The notes under the pieces were generated by a model that was given only the letters and a program-made list of their open reading frames with translations, had not been told where the DNA came from and did not search any database. 64,000 bases of DNA. It comes from Warburgia ugandensis (lineage: Eukaryota > Streptophyta > Magnoliopsida > Canellales > Canellaceae). A program made the translations under genes and the position numbers. Location of the stretch: NCBI GenBank assembly GCA_035236585.1, contig CP141137.1, forward strand, positions 8,510,327 through 8,574,326. The letters are read 5' to 3'. Within the stretch, counting starts at the first letter, position 1, and every line of letters begins with the position of its first letter. Shown here piece by piece: positions 34,401-44,612 of the stretch.

Positions 34401-37400
34401 GTGGGAGTTGAAGGCTAACTTGTACTTTGCAAAGGAGTTGTGCACAAGTACCGCACAGGTTTAGCATAGGTGAAACTACGACCACATGACAACAAGCTCC
34501 CTTCTTATGAAGTATTACCTAGAAATTGCTCATAGACTTCACAATCAATCTGATGTAACAACTTAAGTAGTCGGAACAAAAATGAAACCTCTTTGAAAGG
34601 AGATTGATAGTGAAGCATCTTGATTCTTCTACCATGGTTAAAAATATGCCATCTTTGAAAATCGATCAACAAAAACAAAAATTGTAGGGACATTGGGGTA
34701 AACCAACAATGCCATTCAAGCATAGATTATCCTATGGAGCATGTTGATCATTATTGTGTCATTTTATCTTTCAAATGCTTTTCTCCCCAAATACGAACTC
34801 CAAGACATTTCCACCACACTTTCTAACTCCAAAACACTTAAAAGTTCTAAACAAGTCATAATCCTTCAAGAAAGGAATATCTTACCAGAGAAAACTAACC
34901 AGATCTTCCATAAAAATAACACTTTCTATCTTATAACGTTTGTAGCAATAACATGTTTTGACAAACTTCCAACATCAACCTCGCTAAAGTCCAAATAGAT
35001 ATTCAGAAGCTCGTAAAACATGCACTTCTCCAAAACCCAACAAAAACGAAAGATACAATGAGAATTACAAGAATATGAATTTGCTTTTCTATCATCATCC
35101 TTTTGTAGGTTCCATCATACCCTCCCTGATAAAAGAAAAAGCAAATTCAAAAAATTCATGCCTCTACAAGAATGTCTACAGGTTTTAGATAAAGATGTTA
35201 AATCCCCTTCCACTAAATGAGATAGAGACTTAGACCTTTCTTCTCAATTGTCTACATGAACTACAAATTTTGTGTTCATATAGTTTATATGAAACCATAT
35301 CATTTTCTTAGCAAAAATAGAACCGTGTGGTCAGAACACTCATTCGAGAAATTCATTTAGAAACATTGACTCTTATATTTTAAAATTATTAGCTATGTAA
35401 AATAACATTAATGGATACTCACTTCACAAAATTCATAGATATGTACCCTCCATTGACTTCAAAATGTTTAGGGCCTCTCACAGATCTATACACATGTAGT
35501 TTGGAAAGTGTATTCTATTTTAGCAATTCTCGCAACTAATAGTATGGGAAACTCCTAATTCAGCATGGACCAAGTCAAGCACCTCTTTTTACTACAAATT
35601 AAAGTGACTTGTACAAGTTATGATGCTTTAATATAATTGAAAAACATGTCTCATGCAGTAAATGCTAAAAAACATATGGAGATAAAAGGGCAGCCCCGGT
35701 GCACAAAGCTCCCCGGGGCGGACCACAAGAGCCTATAGCAGGCAGCCTTACCTTGCATTTTTGCAGGAGGCTGATTCCACGACATATGGAGATGCCAGCT
35801 ATAAATAATAACTTCACATTAGGAAATCCCAAGTTCCCCACTAAATTAGACCCAAAAATCTGTTGAAGACTTGATACTGAGGCATTGCGTGCATGCCCAG
35901 AAAACATAGATCACCTTGTTTTATAAAAATGCTCAGGTTGTTGGCCTCCTTAGTCACAAGGAAATTAGGACTGTTTGTACAATTAAGCATCAAGACAACC
36001 AAGAAGCACAAAGTGACAACTAGTAGATGCAAATCTCTTTTGAAAGGTAAGCAAGAAGCACAGAGTGACAACTAGTAGATGCAAATCTCTTTTGAAAGGT
36101 AGCTCTAGATACTTCCATGATAGAGTTTAGCTAAATTTCTTCTTTATCTGTCTTACACTAAGGGCTTTTTTCTGTCACTTTATCTAATATATAGAATGAC
36201 TGTGTCAGCCTGCATGTGTGACAGTATACTGATTGTCCATGCACATGATAATGCATGCAAGTTTTTATACATGTATATTTACAAATCTATATAAACACAT
36301 TCATAAGCAAGCTGAACAATTAAGGTGATGGAACCCACCTTCAACAATCAGGCACATTTGCACATGCACCTTATGTCCTACCTTCATCATCATCATCATC
36401 AAGACCTTATCCTGATTAAGGGTCGGCCACATGAATCTTGTTCCTCTACTCTCCTCCATTATGTATCACGTCTTCATTTAGTTCCAAAGTTTTTAAATAT
36501 TTTCTCACCACTTCTATCTACATTCTTTTGAGCATGCCCCTTATTCTTTTAGAACCTACAACTTGGATTGCCTCACTACTCCTAACTGGTTCCGTTTTCA
36601 GTCTCCGTTGGATATGACCAAACCATCTAAGTTTAATCTCCCTCATCTTGTTACCTATTGCTGTTACTCCTAAGTTTCCTCTAATGTTTTCATTTCTAAT
36701 TCTATCATTTCTTGTCTTGCCATTCATCCATCTCAACATCCTCATCCCGGTTATGCTCATCCTATGTACCTGATGTTTCTTAATTGCCCCACGCTCTGAT
36801 CCATAGAACATGGCTGGCCTTACAACCATCCTATAGAATTTTCCTTTCAATTTGAGTGGGACCCACCGATCACACAAAACTCCAAAGGCGCATCTCCATT
36901 TGTTCCTACCTTCAAATGTGTAAAGATCACACCAGTTGAACAATCATTGAGTGACAAGTTTTAACAAGACAATCAGAAACTATTCCGACTAGGTAAAATT
37001 TATACCCAAAAAATGCATATATGGCTGAGGGATTAAAGATACAAGTGAATCACACGAGTCAATCTAATGTCTATTGATATCCATTTAAGTGCATCAATAT
37101 GATTAATTAGGATGCCATTGTATCTGACCCCACCATTTCACAAGTTAAATCGGCAAGCTTGCTGCCTATGTCAACCTTCAACAGCATCGAAGTCAAACTT
37201 TTGTTCTTCTTTGAAGACTTCATTTTCTACTTTGGCATTTTGGCTATGGTTCCCATAAACTCTACCATGTTTATTCCCTTCAATTTTGACCTCATTACCC
37301 AACTTCTAAAGTAGTCAGATTTTCAGTTTCACTTTGATTATTTTCAAACCAGTGACTGGAGTTCTCTAAGGTATCTTTAACCTCTTTTTGAGTAGCAAGT

Positions 37401-40400
37401 ATGTTATCAGATCTCAACAAAAGAGATGAAAACTTTCCCTTAACGTACCCATCTCTCTTATCAAGACATCTACTTATCTTCTCAAGGCATCACATCAATG
37501 TATCAGCTCATGTTTCTACCTTTTTCCATTATTATACTATCCACAACCTTGACTAGCAATCATAGCATAAAACAGAATACTAGGTCAAAATTTAATCTGA
37601 TGACAGTGAAACTTAGAACTATACTACTGGATAGAACTTTAAGTGACAATGTAGAGATCAAACCCAATCAACAACGAGAGAATATTTGAAGCGTCAAGAT
37701 GATGGACAAAAAGAAGTATCAGACAAACAATGTTTCATCAGCAAAGCAAGCATAACTTGTATAAGTTCAAATCTCGTAGTTGACCAAAATTTAATACAAA
37801 AAAGTCATATTACATCATATACTTTTTTCTAGAAACACATCAATTTGCAGATAGAAGAAGCCAGATCTCTCCTAGTATCTACTTTTATTTTAAACACGTA
37901 AACAGTGCTAGACAGGCTACAATCTATTTCTCTTCAACCACAGAGAACCTAGCCAAATATCCACAAATCAAATGATAAAACTACCCTTCTTAAACTATAA
38001 CAAACTATGGACTTTTCTTCAAGCAAACTTCTTGCTTCAGGTTTATCTTGTCCGTCAAAAATGAAAACTCCATAGCTTCAAATACCTCATCTGGGTAGAT
38101 TTTCACACTAAATGTATTATTCTAGAATCTGATTTCTTAAGATAATGAGTTAATTGACTTTACCCATAACAGTTACTATTTCTATTTCCACAGAAATTGA
38201 ATTCGAAGCTTAATTCATATCCTTGGCGGCTTATTGCATTAATGAATCAAGTGGATCATTTTAATATAGTTCACCAAGACTCAGATTGCTAAAAGCATAA
38301 GTGGGGCCAAGTTGAACCATTCATCTGCTGAGAGCCAACTTAAATAAGCATCTTCCAAAAATCCGCTCCATTGTTCCCATGCTTAACCATTCATCTTCTG
38401 GCCCATTTTAGATAAGACTATTCCCCCAAAATTTAATTCATTAGATAGTCACGGTCTTTAGCCACATGGGATCCCTTTAGAAAATAGTTATTCACGAACA
38501 TGGGCCCCAGACTCAAATTGCTAATAGTACAAGTTAGATGTAGGTTATGCTTCAAAAATCTTATACATGAAATAGTCCTAACCCTTAGGTCATATATAGT
38601 ATGTGGTGTCCATGTTCAGGTGGCTAAAATACAAGTTGTCATGCTAATGGCAATCCAAACCAATCATCTACTGGGGATTCGCCATTTAGAAAAATCTTTC
38701 ATCAACGAACGATCATAGCCTTTAGACATGTAAGTGGGACCACATCAGATGATGATTAGACTTCGCTTAAGATGGGACATCTGTTTGTCAATCTTTTTAA
38801 AAATTGAAAAAAATAAAAATAAACCATCAACCATATTAACAAGTATTTGATATCCCAAAAAAATGAATGAAGTTATCCAAATAATGTTGCTAGACTTCCC
38901 TCAAAAGAGAAAAATGCCATTGAAGCAATATTCTATTAGTTTCTGATAAATCAATTTTATGAGCAACAAATTTATATCTGAAGTCTTGACTGTCGAAATC
39001 CAAGCATCTATACAACCTAAAAGTCATCCTTGCTTTCTGATTCCTGATCCAAATGACACGTGGACTGCATATGCACATGTATGAGCATACACAAATATAC
39101 ATGCATAGGATCACATGTCCAAGGGGAATGTAGATAAGTACACACCACCCTAGCTCATTCATAGAAGATCTAAGCCATCCATCATGTTCAGCATGACAGA
39201 AGTCAGGTAACCTTAGATAAATCAGTGCATTCGGATGGTTCTAAACAATTTTTTTGGGTCTACAGGACTTTTTTCAAAAATCAGCAGCTATGATTTTCAA
39301 CTCAAAGAAACATAGTCTGAAAGCACCCAAAGGGCATGAAAAGCCTATATGAACATAATGAATGGCTTCGATCTACAAACAACTATCATTCTGCATGAAA
39401 AAAGTGGGGATGTTCTTCTCTACACACCCTTTGAGTGTGTATTGCAACCGAGACTCAATATACATATATTGTTATGGGTATGACTGTATTTAAGCAAATA
39501 ATTCAATTTTGACTAGGAATCTGAGTCTAGAATCTAGTGGCAGCAGAGAGTCTAGCAAATTAAGTCACTGGCATACATGATGCTAACCTTTGCAAGGTCA
39601 GTAATATGAAGCCAGTGAAAATCACCTCAAACATCCACTTTTATTCTCAAACGGCTCAAGCTAGCTTAGGAGTTTACGCTCATAACGAACAGCGGTTTAA
39701 AACAGGTAGGATAAATTGTTTGATTCTTAGTTTAATGGATCAAGTCACTTTAAATACCAATGATGAATTTGCTAATGAAGATGCTGATTATATCTTGTCC
39801 ATCTTGCTAGCAACCTAGACAAGAGACCCCATCTCTTGCATTACTTTTCAGAGTCCCAAATACAAGCAACTGAACAATTCATGTTAACAACAGCTAACCC
39901 ATGTGTACGTTGCCAACAAGTTTAAGCAGTAGAAGATGAAATGTTAATATATCAAACCCACAATTACAGATGTGCAAGAAATCACATTAAGAAAGATAGA
40001 CTCTGCCCAACAATGTGGGCAAAGAAATACATAGTATTGTGCCATGAAACTCCTAGTAAGAGTTCATGAAAGTGCAGAAGAACAAGATAGAACCAACTAT
40101 ATTGGCCTATAGATCAAGTATTTAGTTTAACTGTTTGATGTATAATCTAATGCAGATTTATATCACACAGTAAGTGTGACATAATCTTAGTTTAGGGACA
40201 TAACATATATTGTTCCTTTCACCCTATATCTTGCTAATTTGATGTGCCTTGACTTTGACAGAGGCCAAACTGCATATGATATGACTCACTACAAATGACA
40301 TGTCGTGAAAACTATGAAACCGCAACCTTGGCCTTTCGAACAACCCATTTATTCCTAATTTTTTATTTGTCAATGCTGGTGAAGGAAGTAATGGTTTTTA

Positions 40401-43107
40401 ACAGCTCCTACTCAATTCTTCCCTGATGAAGTGAAACAATAGAGCATTGGTTTTGGGTAATATTCAATTTTGAAATCCTTTGCTTTATTTATTTTCTTCA
40501 ATTAAATTGCATTATAATTCTTAGATACACTCAATTATAATTCTTAGATACACTCAAATATCTGCTGTTTGTATGTATATTCATGCACAAATATGCTATA
40601 CATTTTCTCATTATGTTTACCCTTATCTTTCTTTTTCTCAATCTTTCTGAAGTTGAGAATCTTATAAGTTTAAGGTTTTATGTCTTTTTCTTTTTGAATG
40701 GTTCAGTCTGAATTTGACTGACTACTTACAAGTTCTTAATCAATTGGTACATTTACACCATTGAACAATCGAAGTCTAATGAACTCTTGATTATAATGAA
40801 TTCTTAAACCATATCCTAGTTTTTATTTAGGACATAAAGGAAAGCAAAACAAACCTTACACACTTCATTGAACTCTCAGTATGGCAAGAACTAAGCAATC
40901 AAGATTTAAATACATGTCACGGAAAATTTAATGTATTTTAAATTATCATATAGTCTTGTAACAACCTAGCTCTTGCTGATTCTTTGTTATTTTGTTTAGA
41001 ATGAACTACGTGCCCTCAGCGTATAGGAGCATAACTGCATCTAACATAATGCAATCTTAGATAACGAAAGCTAAGATACCACCAGTGTAATTGATCTACA
41101 CCCGATTGCTTAGGTCTTCTTACTTCTGCATGTCATGTTTCACATTGCAACCAAAGAAGATCCAGATTGCAACTTGTGTTTACATCCAAACAAACTCATG
41201 CTGTGCAATTTCAGTGAAGTGGGGATCTTTACTGTTAAATAAGCGTGTATCAATCATCAGAATTCAGGATTAGTGAAGCGCCAAATTTCTCTAACAAAAT
41301 TAGGTAGAAATCAGGATTTGAAACTCAATTCAGAAAAGTCAAGACTACAGTAGAGATCTGATAGTATGCTACTAGTCATATCAATTACAGAAAATAATGC
41401 CTGGATCTGATACATTATACATAAAGACACAAGTAAGGCATTGTGATATGAATGCTTGACCTCCCATTTGGAAATAACAGGCAATCAAAAAGGACAATTT
41501 CCATAGATATATTACTCCATGTATCTACTACGCATAAGCCTATAAGTGGGAGAATTCACATCAGTATGTGTATCATCCTGTGTAAACCCAACTCATTCAA
41601 AACTTAACCATATCATTCAACACAAAGCTCGTATTAGACAATCCTATAAGATACTTGTTGGATTTGGAAATTTTTGAAGGATCCCAAATACAATGCCGTT
41701 CAGAAAAATAAATATATCTTTCTAGGAAAGGGAAGTAGTAGTTGACAGAATAATAGTACTTAACCACAGCAAAAAATGAGATTTTCAATATAAATGTTAA
41801 GATCAGATTTAGAAAAACTCAGCTATGCTATATCATGGCCTGACCCCAACATCAGCTAGCTGACTTTAATGAATCATGTTGATTGAAGAAGTAACAAAAA
41901 CTCAACCAAATAAACAGCACAGATGCAGGAGTAACAACATTTCATCATTAGCAGCCTCTCTACGGGTCTACTCTCTACTCGTGTAGATTGTCTAGAGAAT
42001 ATACCGACTTAAAGTAACAAGTTAACTGATAGAAAACATCGGTGTTGCAGATGCTATAATTAAACAGAACAAGAAATAGGACTTGTTAGTTAAATGCCGG
42101 CAGTGGTGCAATACCTGAGAACCTGACCCGATGCAAGGATCACTTCCACGGAGACCATCCACAAGCTCACAGTACAATTGTTCTTTGGGAGTTGGCGCTG
42201 GTGCACCAAAATATGAGAACTCCACAACATCCACATCGCACCATACACCTCCTGGTCCCTATTTAAAGGTTTAAACAGCATATTCAAACATTCGTTGTAA
42301 AAAAATAAACAATGGGCAGAAAATTGTCAGAAAACCACAAGTGGATAATGTAGTACATCGAATTGCCAGTCAATATAGGGTACGAGCACTTAGCCCAGTT
42401 GGTCAAATGCCCTGTCTCACAAGCAAGAGTTTGTGGATCCAAATCCACTCACCAATGCAAATAAAGAGAAAAAAAAAATTTAAGAGAGAGAGAGAAGAAA
42501 AGAAAAAATGAAAAAGAAATGGTCAATATTGTTCATACAGTAAGAGGAATATAGGACAGTAACATAAATCCACAAATGCAACCGAAAGGTAAGAATTCCT
42601 CTTACTCACCTTAAGAGCCGAGGGTAGACATTGGATGTGACTGAGCCATTGCCTGTCAACTTTTCGGGTAACAAACACGAGAATTGCAGGTATTTCAGTC
42701 AAAACACCTCGCCGAATTCGAAAGCCTATTGCTGTACCAAGACTGTAACGACGCAAGATCTTGCTATGAACTGCTCTTATGGTCATAAGATCAAGCAATG
42801 TGGTCGCTTGCTGCCCCGTTGGCAACTCGTCAAGAGATTCAGGAAGTACCCCCTTCTGAAGGTTGGCAAAGTAATTGGCGCGATCTTCAACAGCACCATT
42901 CAATCGAGTAGAAGTCGGCCATGAGAAGTAGGCAGCATTGCTCTCAGAATGCTGACCACCTGATGCAAACAATTGTAAAGGTGGTGAACTTGAGGAATGC
43001 AGGTTGGCGTGACTGTAGAAAGTCCTCTCCAAATCCAGAGCCGATTCATCTGACTGTGTCGATCCAGAATAATGCCCCCTTAACTCCAGAATTCTACTCA
43101 TGTCCAT
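19008..43107 (-). CDS. NAL1: NARROW LEAF1-like trypsin-type serine protease, five coding exons
   Basis: The minus-strand exons are 43107-42610, 42258-42115, 20573-20333, 20079-19579 and 19438-19008. They total 1815 bases (604 residues plus stop), all with GT-AG sites and matching phases (0, 0, 1, 1). The protein follows rice NAL1 (582 aa) almost throughout: AAYFSWPTS, RANYFANLQKG, LLDLMTIRA, then the protease core. Catalytic residues by alignment are H244 (FLTNRHVAVD), D301 (FVRADGAF) and S395 (EGDSGSL), a constant offset of ten from the residues I recall for rice. The C terminus keeps SLQLGEREPKR, an EAR-like segment, and basic residues suited to nuclear location. In rice NAL1 affects leaf width, vein number and polar auxin transport and degrades a TOPLESS-type corepressor; this is family knowledge. 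No stop or frameshift was found, so the copy looks functional despite a 21.5-kb intron. A leader exon with a 1.26-kb 5'-UTR intron probably lies upstream. Confidence 0.95.
19579..20079 (-). CDS. NAL1: NAL1 coding exon 4 (catalytic Asp and Ser)
   Basis: 501 bases. It follows CCTGCAG and opens ETFVRADGAFIPFADDF. It holds KVGRSSGLTTGTVMAYALEY and DLEGDSGSLI, with the nucleophile Ser (395) in the GDSG motif. It ends in phase 1 at CAAG|GTTTGT. Confidence 0.94.
20333..20573 (-). CDS. NAL1: NAL1 coding exon 3 (catalytic His)
   Basis: 241 bases. It follows a TGTTTAG acceptor and opens VASQETYGTLGAIV. It carries GFLTNRHVAVDLDYP with the catalytic His (residue 244) directly after R243, then MFHPLPPNLGPGVYLG. 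It ends in phase 1 (CCAG|GTATGT). Confidence 0.94.
23869..24312. repeat. 222-bp tandem duplication
   Basis: Copy 1 (23869-24090) and copy 2 (24091-24312) are head to tail and over 90% identical by eye, with differences scattered singly (for example gatgtcc/gacgtcc, acatgcg/gcatgcg). No coding capacity. Confidence 0.93.
25540..25632 (+). mobile_element. 5' part of RTE LINE copy 1 (monomer repeat), cut off by an LTR insertion
   Basis: Contains one unit, gcgttccccacaagtgacag to gtgaaaaatgggcaagggctg, and a partial unit before it. The same units resume at 27849 directly after the LTR element, which shows that the two segments were once contiguous. The left boundary is approximate. Confidence 0.7.
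25633..26039 (+). repeat. 5' LTR of the gag-only element
   Basis: TGTTACATC to CTCTATCA. It contains a TATAAAG promoter-like box near 25800 and repeated cagaac/aatcatagaa text near its end. It closely matches the 3' copy, with one obvious indel (gcatttacatctgttag against gcccgttag). Confidence 0.92.
26506..27018 (+). pseudogene. gag fragment of the gypsy element
   Basis: 170-codon open remnant. The stretch from DDNYESLLALRQTGSVSEYL to FLNGLMD matches the retrotransposon gag core (PF03732 type). Upstream gag is broken by a stop near 26430 and the zinc knuckle lies in another frame (27010-27055), so no complete Gag is made. Confidence 0.75.
27446..27843 (+). repeat. 3' LTR of the gag-only element
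   Basis: Same ends as the 5' copy, preceded by a polypurine-like run of Gs at 27435-27442. The near-identity of the two LTRs implies a fairly recent insertion relative to the surrounding LINE. Confidence 0.92.
27849..30852 (+). mobile_element. RTE-clade LINE copy 1, main body
   Basis: It begins with two further units of about 70 bp (27849-27990). Next comes an apurinic-type endonuclease relic (IIIIKLVLGEQIINVISAYAPQVG, IGADLNGRIG, about 28170-28560) and a reverse transcriptase whose YLFTLIMDKL and MLFADDI box lie near 30000-30080. The tail domain has NIRGNLGVAPIGNKMREI (about 30550). It ends gataaggtcttgatgatgatgat (about 30825-30847), the short tandem tail of RTE elements. Translations of such elements are often labelled 'craniofacial development protein 2-like' by mistake. 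Numerous stops and frameshifts make it inactive. Confidence 0.88.
30853..31468. other. intron spacer with one SINE
   Basis: Only the SINE at 31125-31263 is recognised here. Confidence 0.5.
31125..31263 (-). mobile_element. Au-like SINE with 15-bp target duplication, internally deleted
   Basis: Tail and body as in other copies, but the segment between the 'gctgcttccac' part and the head (caccattgcgccaaggc) is missing about 40 bases, including box B. It is flanked by identical tcaccttcttcctaa at 31110-31124 and 31264-31278. Confidence 0.9.
31469..31899 (+). repeat. 5' LTR of the second element (shortened)
   Basis: TGTCACGG to CTGTGACA. It lacks the block that the 3' copy has between 'gctcaattca' and 'ccgcac'. 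Confidence 0.88.
33172..33459 (+). pseudogene. retropepsin-like remnant of the second gypsy element
   Basis: 95-codon frame matching the protease domain between gag and pol of gypsy elements, read from FISEGEAKRLC to PMPRLGILSFLDEKN. The preceding active-site DTGA is changed to DMRA and a frameshift separates it, so it cannot be active. Confidence 0.75.
33952..34493 (+). repeat. 3' LTR of the second element (full length)
   Basis: TGTCACGA to ACATGACA, about 85-90% alike to the 5' copy by eye, with the extra block near 34311-34450. Confidence 0.88.
34506..34745 (-). pseudogene. gypsy integrase relic
   Basis: On the minus strand, with one frameshift and stops, the text reads YPNVPTIFVFVDRFSKMAYF followed by a KNQDAS segment. 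This is the start of the DDE integrase core of Ty3/gypsy elements (usual form VDRFSKMAHF...K..DAS). It is opposite in orientation to the neighbouring LTR element and thus from another insertion. Confidence 0.6.
35684..35781 (-). mobile_element. Au-like SINE, 5'-truncated, with 12-bp target duplication
   Basis: Contains only the 3' half (ggcagccccggtgcac to gctgattccacg). It is flanked by acatatggagat at 35672-35683 and 35782-35793, so the truncation happened at insertion. Confidence 0.88.
36001..36102. repeat. 52-bp tandem repeat, two copies
   Basis: Two units starting aagaagcaca at 36001 and 36053 differ by one base in the shared part. Confidence 0.93.
36373..36950 (-). mobile_element. RTE LINE 3' fragment
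   Basis: Minus-strand translation covers the end of the polyprotein: RNKWRCAFGVLCDRWVPLKLK, RMLRWMNGKTRNDRI, then NIRGNLGVTAIGNKMREIKLRWFGH. It ends with the (atg)n tail seen on the plus strand as tcatcatcatcatcatcaag (36380-36402). The element is 5'-truncated near 36950 and is the same family as the copies at 27.8, 58.5 and 62.7 kb. One 141-codon stretch is still open. Confidence 0.88.
40511..40556. repeat. 23-bp tandem repeat, two copies
   Basis: attataattcttagatacac plus three bases is repeated at 40511 and 40534 without change. Confidence 0.92.
42115..42258 (-). CDS. NAL1: NAL1 coding exon 2
   Basis: 144 bases, 48 residues (167-214), phase 0 at both ends. It opens GPGGVWCDVDVVEFS and ends CIGSGSQ before a CAG|GTATTG donor that begins the 21.5-kb intron. 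Confidence 0.93.
42259..42609 (-). other. NAL1: NAL1 intron between coding exons 1 and 2
   Basis: A 351-bp GT-AG intron containing a tRNA-like relic (separate entry) and an A-rich stretch. Confidence 0.9.
42384..42455 (+). repeat. tRNA-like relic or tRNA-derived SINE head
   Basis: TAGCCCAGTTGGTC fits the Pol III A box, and gtgga-tccaaa-tccac forms a T-arm-like stem with a 6-base loop. CTCACAA would be the anticodon loop (CAC, valine-type). The acceptor arms do not pair and an A-rich tail follows (42470-42480), so it is a pseudogene or SINE head, not a working tRNA. Confidence 0.45.
42610..43107 (-). CDS. NAL1: NAL1 coding exon 1 (N-terminal region)
   Basis: 498 bases, residues 1-166. The ATG at 43107 follows a plausible UTR acceptor (CATGTAG at 43120); a second in-frame ATG two codons on (43101) could also serve. 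The exon ends CTTAAG|GTGAGT, phase 0. It contains the conserved NSAAYF-like, RANYF and LLDLMTIRAVHSKILRR segments. Confidence 0.93.
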
Positions 43108-43119
43108 TCTTTGCAAAAC

Positions 43120-44378
43120 CTACATGTAACCAATCCAAAAATCTCAAACTTTCTGCACAATGAGAAATATAGAAGGAGGTGGCTAGGAACCTAGAAAACA
43201 ACTGATTAAGCTTAGGAATTCGGCCAAAGAAATGACATGGCATATGTTTGGATGAGAGAGTCTATATCAAAAAATTCTGTTATTGTCCATTGATCAGAAG
43301 CAAATTGAAAGAAGAAGAACATTTAGCAACTTATGTTTGCCACCAAATGGAACCATTAAAATCAACACGTTGCAGGTCCTGTGACAGAAGATTCAGGAAC
43401 CAACCACACTATCAAAATCTCTGCAGACTCTTCAGAGAACAAAATAACCAGCTGAGCATCTGCAGTCAAAATTTGTAAATGGTGTTTTATAAGAGAAAAA
43501 GGTAAACAAAGATCACCAATCAGAATGACATTCTATCCTGTTGGTCTACAGAGACTAGACAATCTAAAAATAAAATTCTAAACATGGAAAACGTATTATA
43601 TTCCTCATACGGACCGAAAGAAACACAAACTACAACTAAACAGGGAGTATGATAATAGGAAATAGTTAGTATACGAAACAAGAGCATAAATCAGAATGGC
43701 ATCTGCTTCAGCGTCTGCTCTCTGTAAGAAGAATCAAACAAAAAGAATTCAATGCTTCAGACCATCCACCCTCCAAATGGGCCAAAACAAACCCAACTCA
43801 GGAAACTGGGGCTCTATCATACGAGGAAACTGTACAAAACCACAATAATACAATAATGATGAAGAATAAAAAACACATCTTTTATGCTTTTCTGAGAACA
43901 ATTAAGAGAAATGCAAGGTAGACCGACCACAGTACCTCACAAAAAAGCCTATAATAAACCTAAAATAAGTTCTACCAGAAACGTAATAGGAATACGGAGG
44001 AACGTATCGATCAAGATTCACCATTTTCCTTTTTCTGCAAAAATAAAAAATAATGAAAAAGACCATGTCCTCAAGTAGTAAAGGAGCACCCAAATCAGCA
44101 CTTTGAAATGGGAATTTCTAAAAGCAAAAACAATGAAAACCCCAATCCAACAGTCAAACTCCCTGCTTCTTTGAAACCCGCAAAATGCAGAAACCACACT
44201 GCAAAATACATCATCGAAACAATCCAAAGTAAAAAACACGATCGATAACGAAGAAGCTAGCAAAAAGCAAGTTAGCAAAAAACCATAGCAAACTCAATCA
44301 AAGACTGAAAAAGAAGAAAATTACCGATCAAAATAGCTGAAAAATTCAATCCTTAGGAAGACTTGTGCTCAGTTTTAC
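43120..44378 (-). other. NAL1: probable NAL1 5'-UTR intron
   Basis: Bounded by GTAAAA at 44378 and CATGTAG at 43120. No coding frame is supported inside. Introns just before the start codon are common in regulated plant genes and often raise expression; that is general knowledge. Confidence 0.5.
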
Positions 44379-44612
44379 CTGTCAGCAACGAGATTTCCGG
44401 GGTGAGTCTGCAATCTGAGTCCCTTATGAAGAGTCTCAGGTCTTAAAAGAGTTTTTCCCAGCCTGCCCATTTGGCAGATCGGAGCAGGAATCTCTTCAGC
44501 AGTAACAGGAATCGCCAGCTTGCAGAAATTGCAGAAAGGTTGTTGGAGCAACCCATGAAAGAAATGGCATAAATGGACCTTTGTGTGAAAAAAAAACAAG
44601 GGCTAGAGAGAG
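44379..44612 (-). other. NAL1: probable NAL1 5'-UTR exon
   Basis: On the minus strand a pyrimidine-rich start (atctctctctagccc) leads through about 230 bases to GCTGACAG|GTAAAA at 44379/44378. Splicing to the acceptor at 43120 would put a short leader before the ATG and remove 44378-43120. The 5' end is estimated from base composition only, with no transcript support. Confidence 0.5.

Larger units (their letters stand above)
31469..34493 (+). mobile_element. second non-autonomous gypsy LTR element, gag-protease only, 3.0 kb
   Basis: LTRs at 31469-31899 and 33952-34493 bound a 2-kb interior. A primer site TTGGTATCAAAGCAG follows the 5' LTR, close to initiator-Met tRNA. The interior encodes broken gag (SAHVDALHS near 32180, ASVGGFGPKKFTPKDP near 32390), a remnant knuckle near 32900 and a retropepsin domain (EGEAKRLCLKMKKDERRIKA, VVPLDDYEAILEMDF near 33180-33380). 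The catalytic DTG reads DMR. No reverse transcriptase or integrase is present. The two LTRs differ by roughly 110-130 bp, present only in the 3' copy (about 34311-34450). No clean target duplication was seen. Confidence 0.86.
20574..42114 (-). other. NAL1: 21.5-kb NAL1 intron filled with transposable elements
   Basis: It runs from the donor after CIGSGSQ (42114) to the acceptor before VASQETY (20574). Flanking exons join in phase 0 exactly as in the family, so the gap is an intron and not a break in the gene. It holds nested LINE/LTR insertions, a second LTR element, SINEs and tandem repeats. Unassigned stretches are 20574-23868, 24313-25539, 34746-35671 and 36951-42114; in these I see no coding region. 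Confidence 0.93.
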
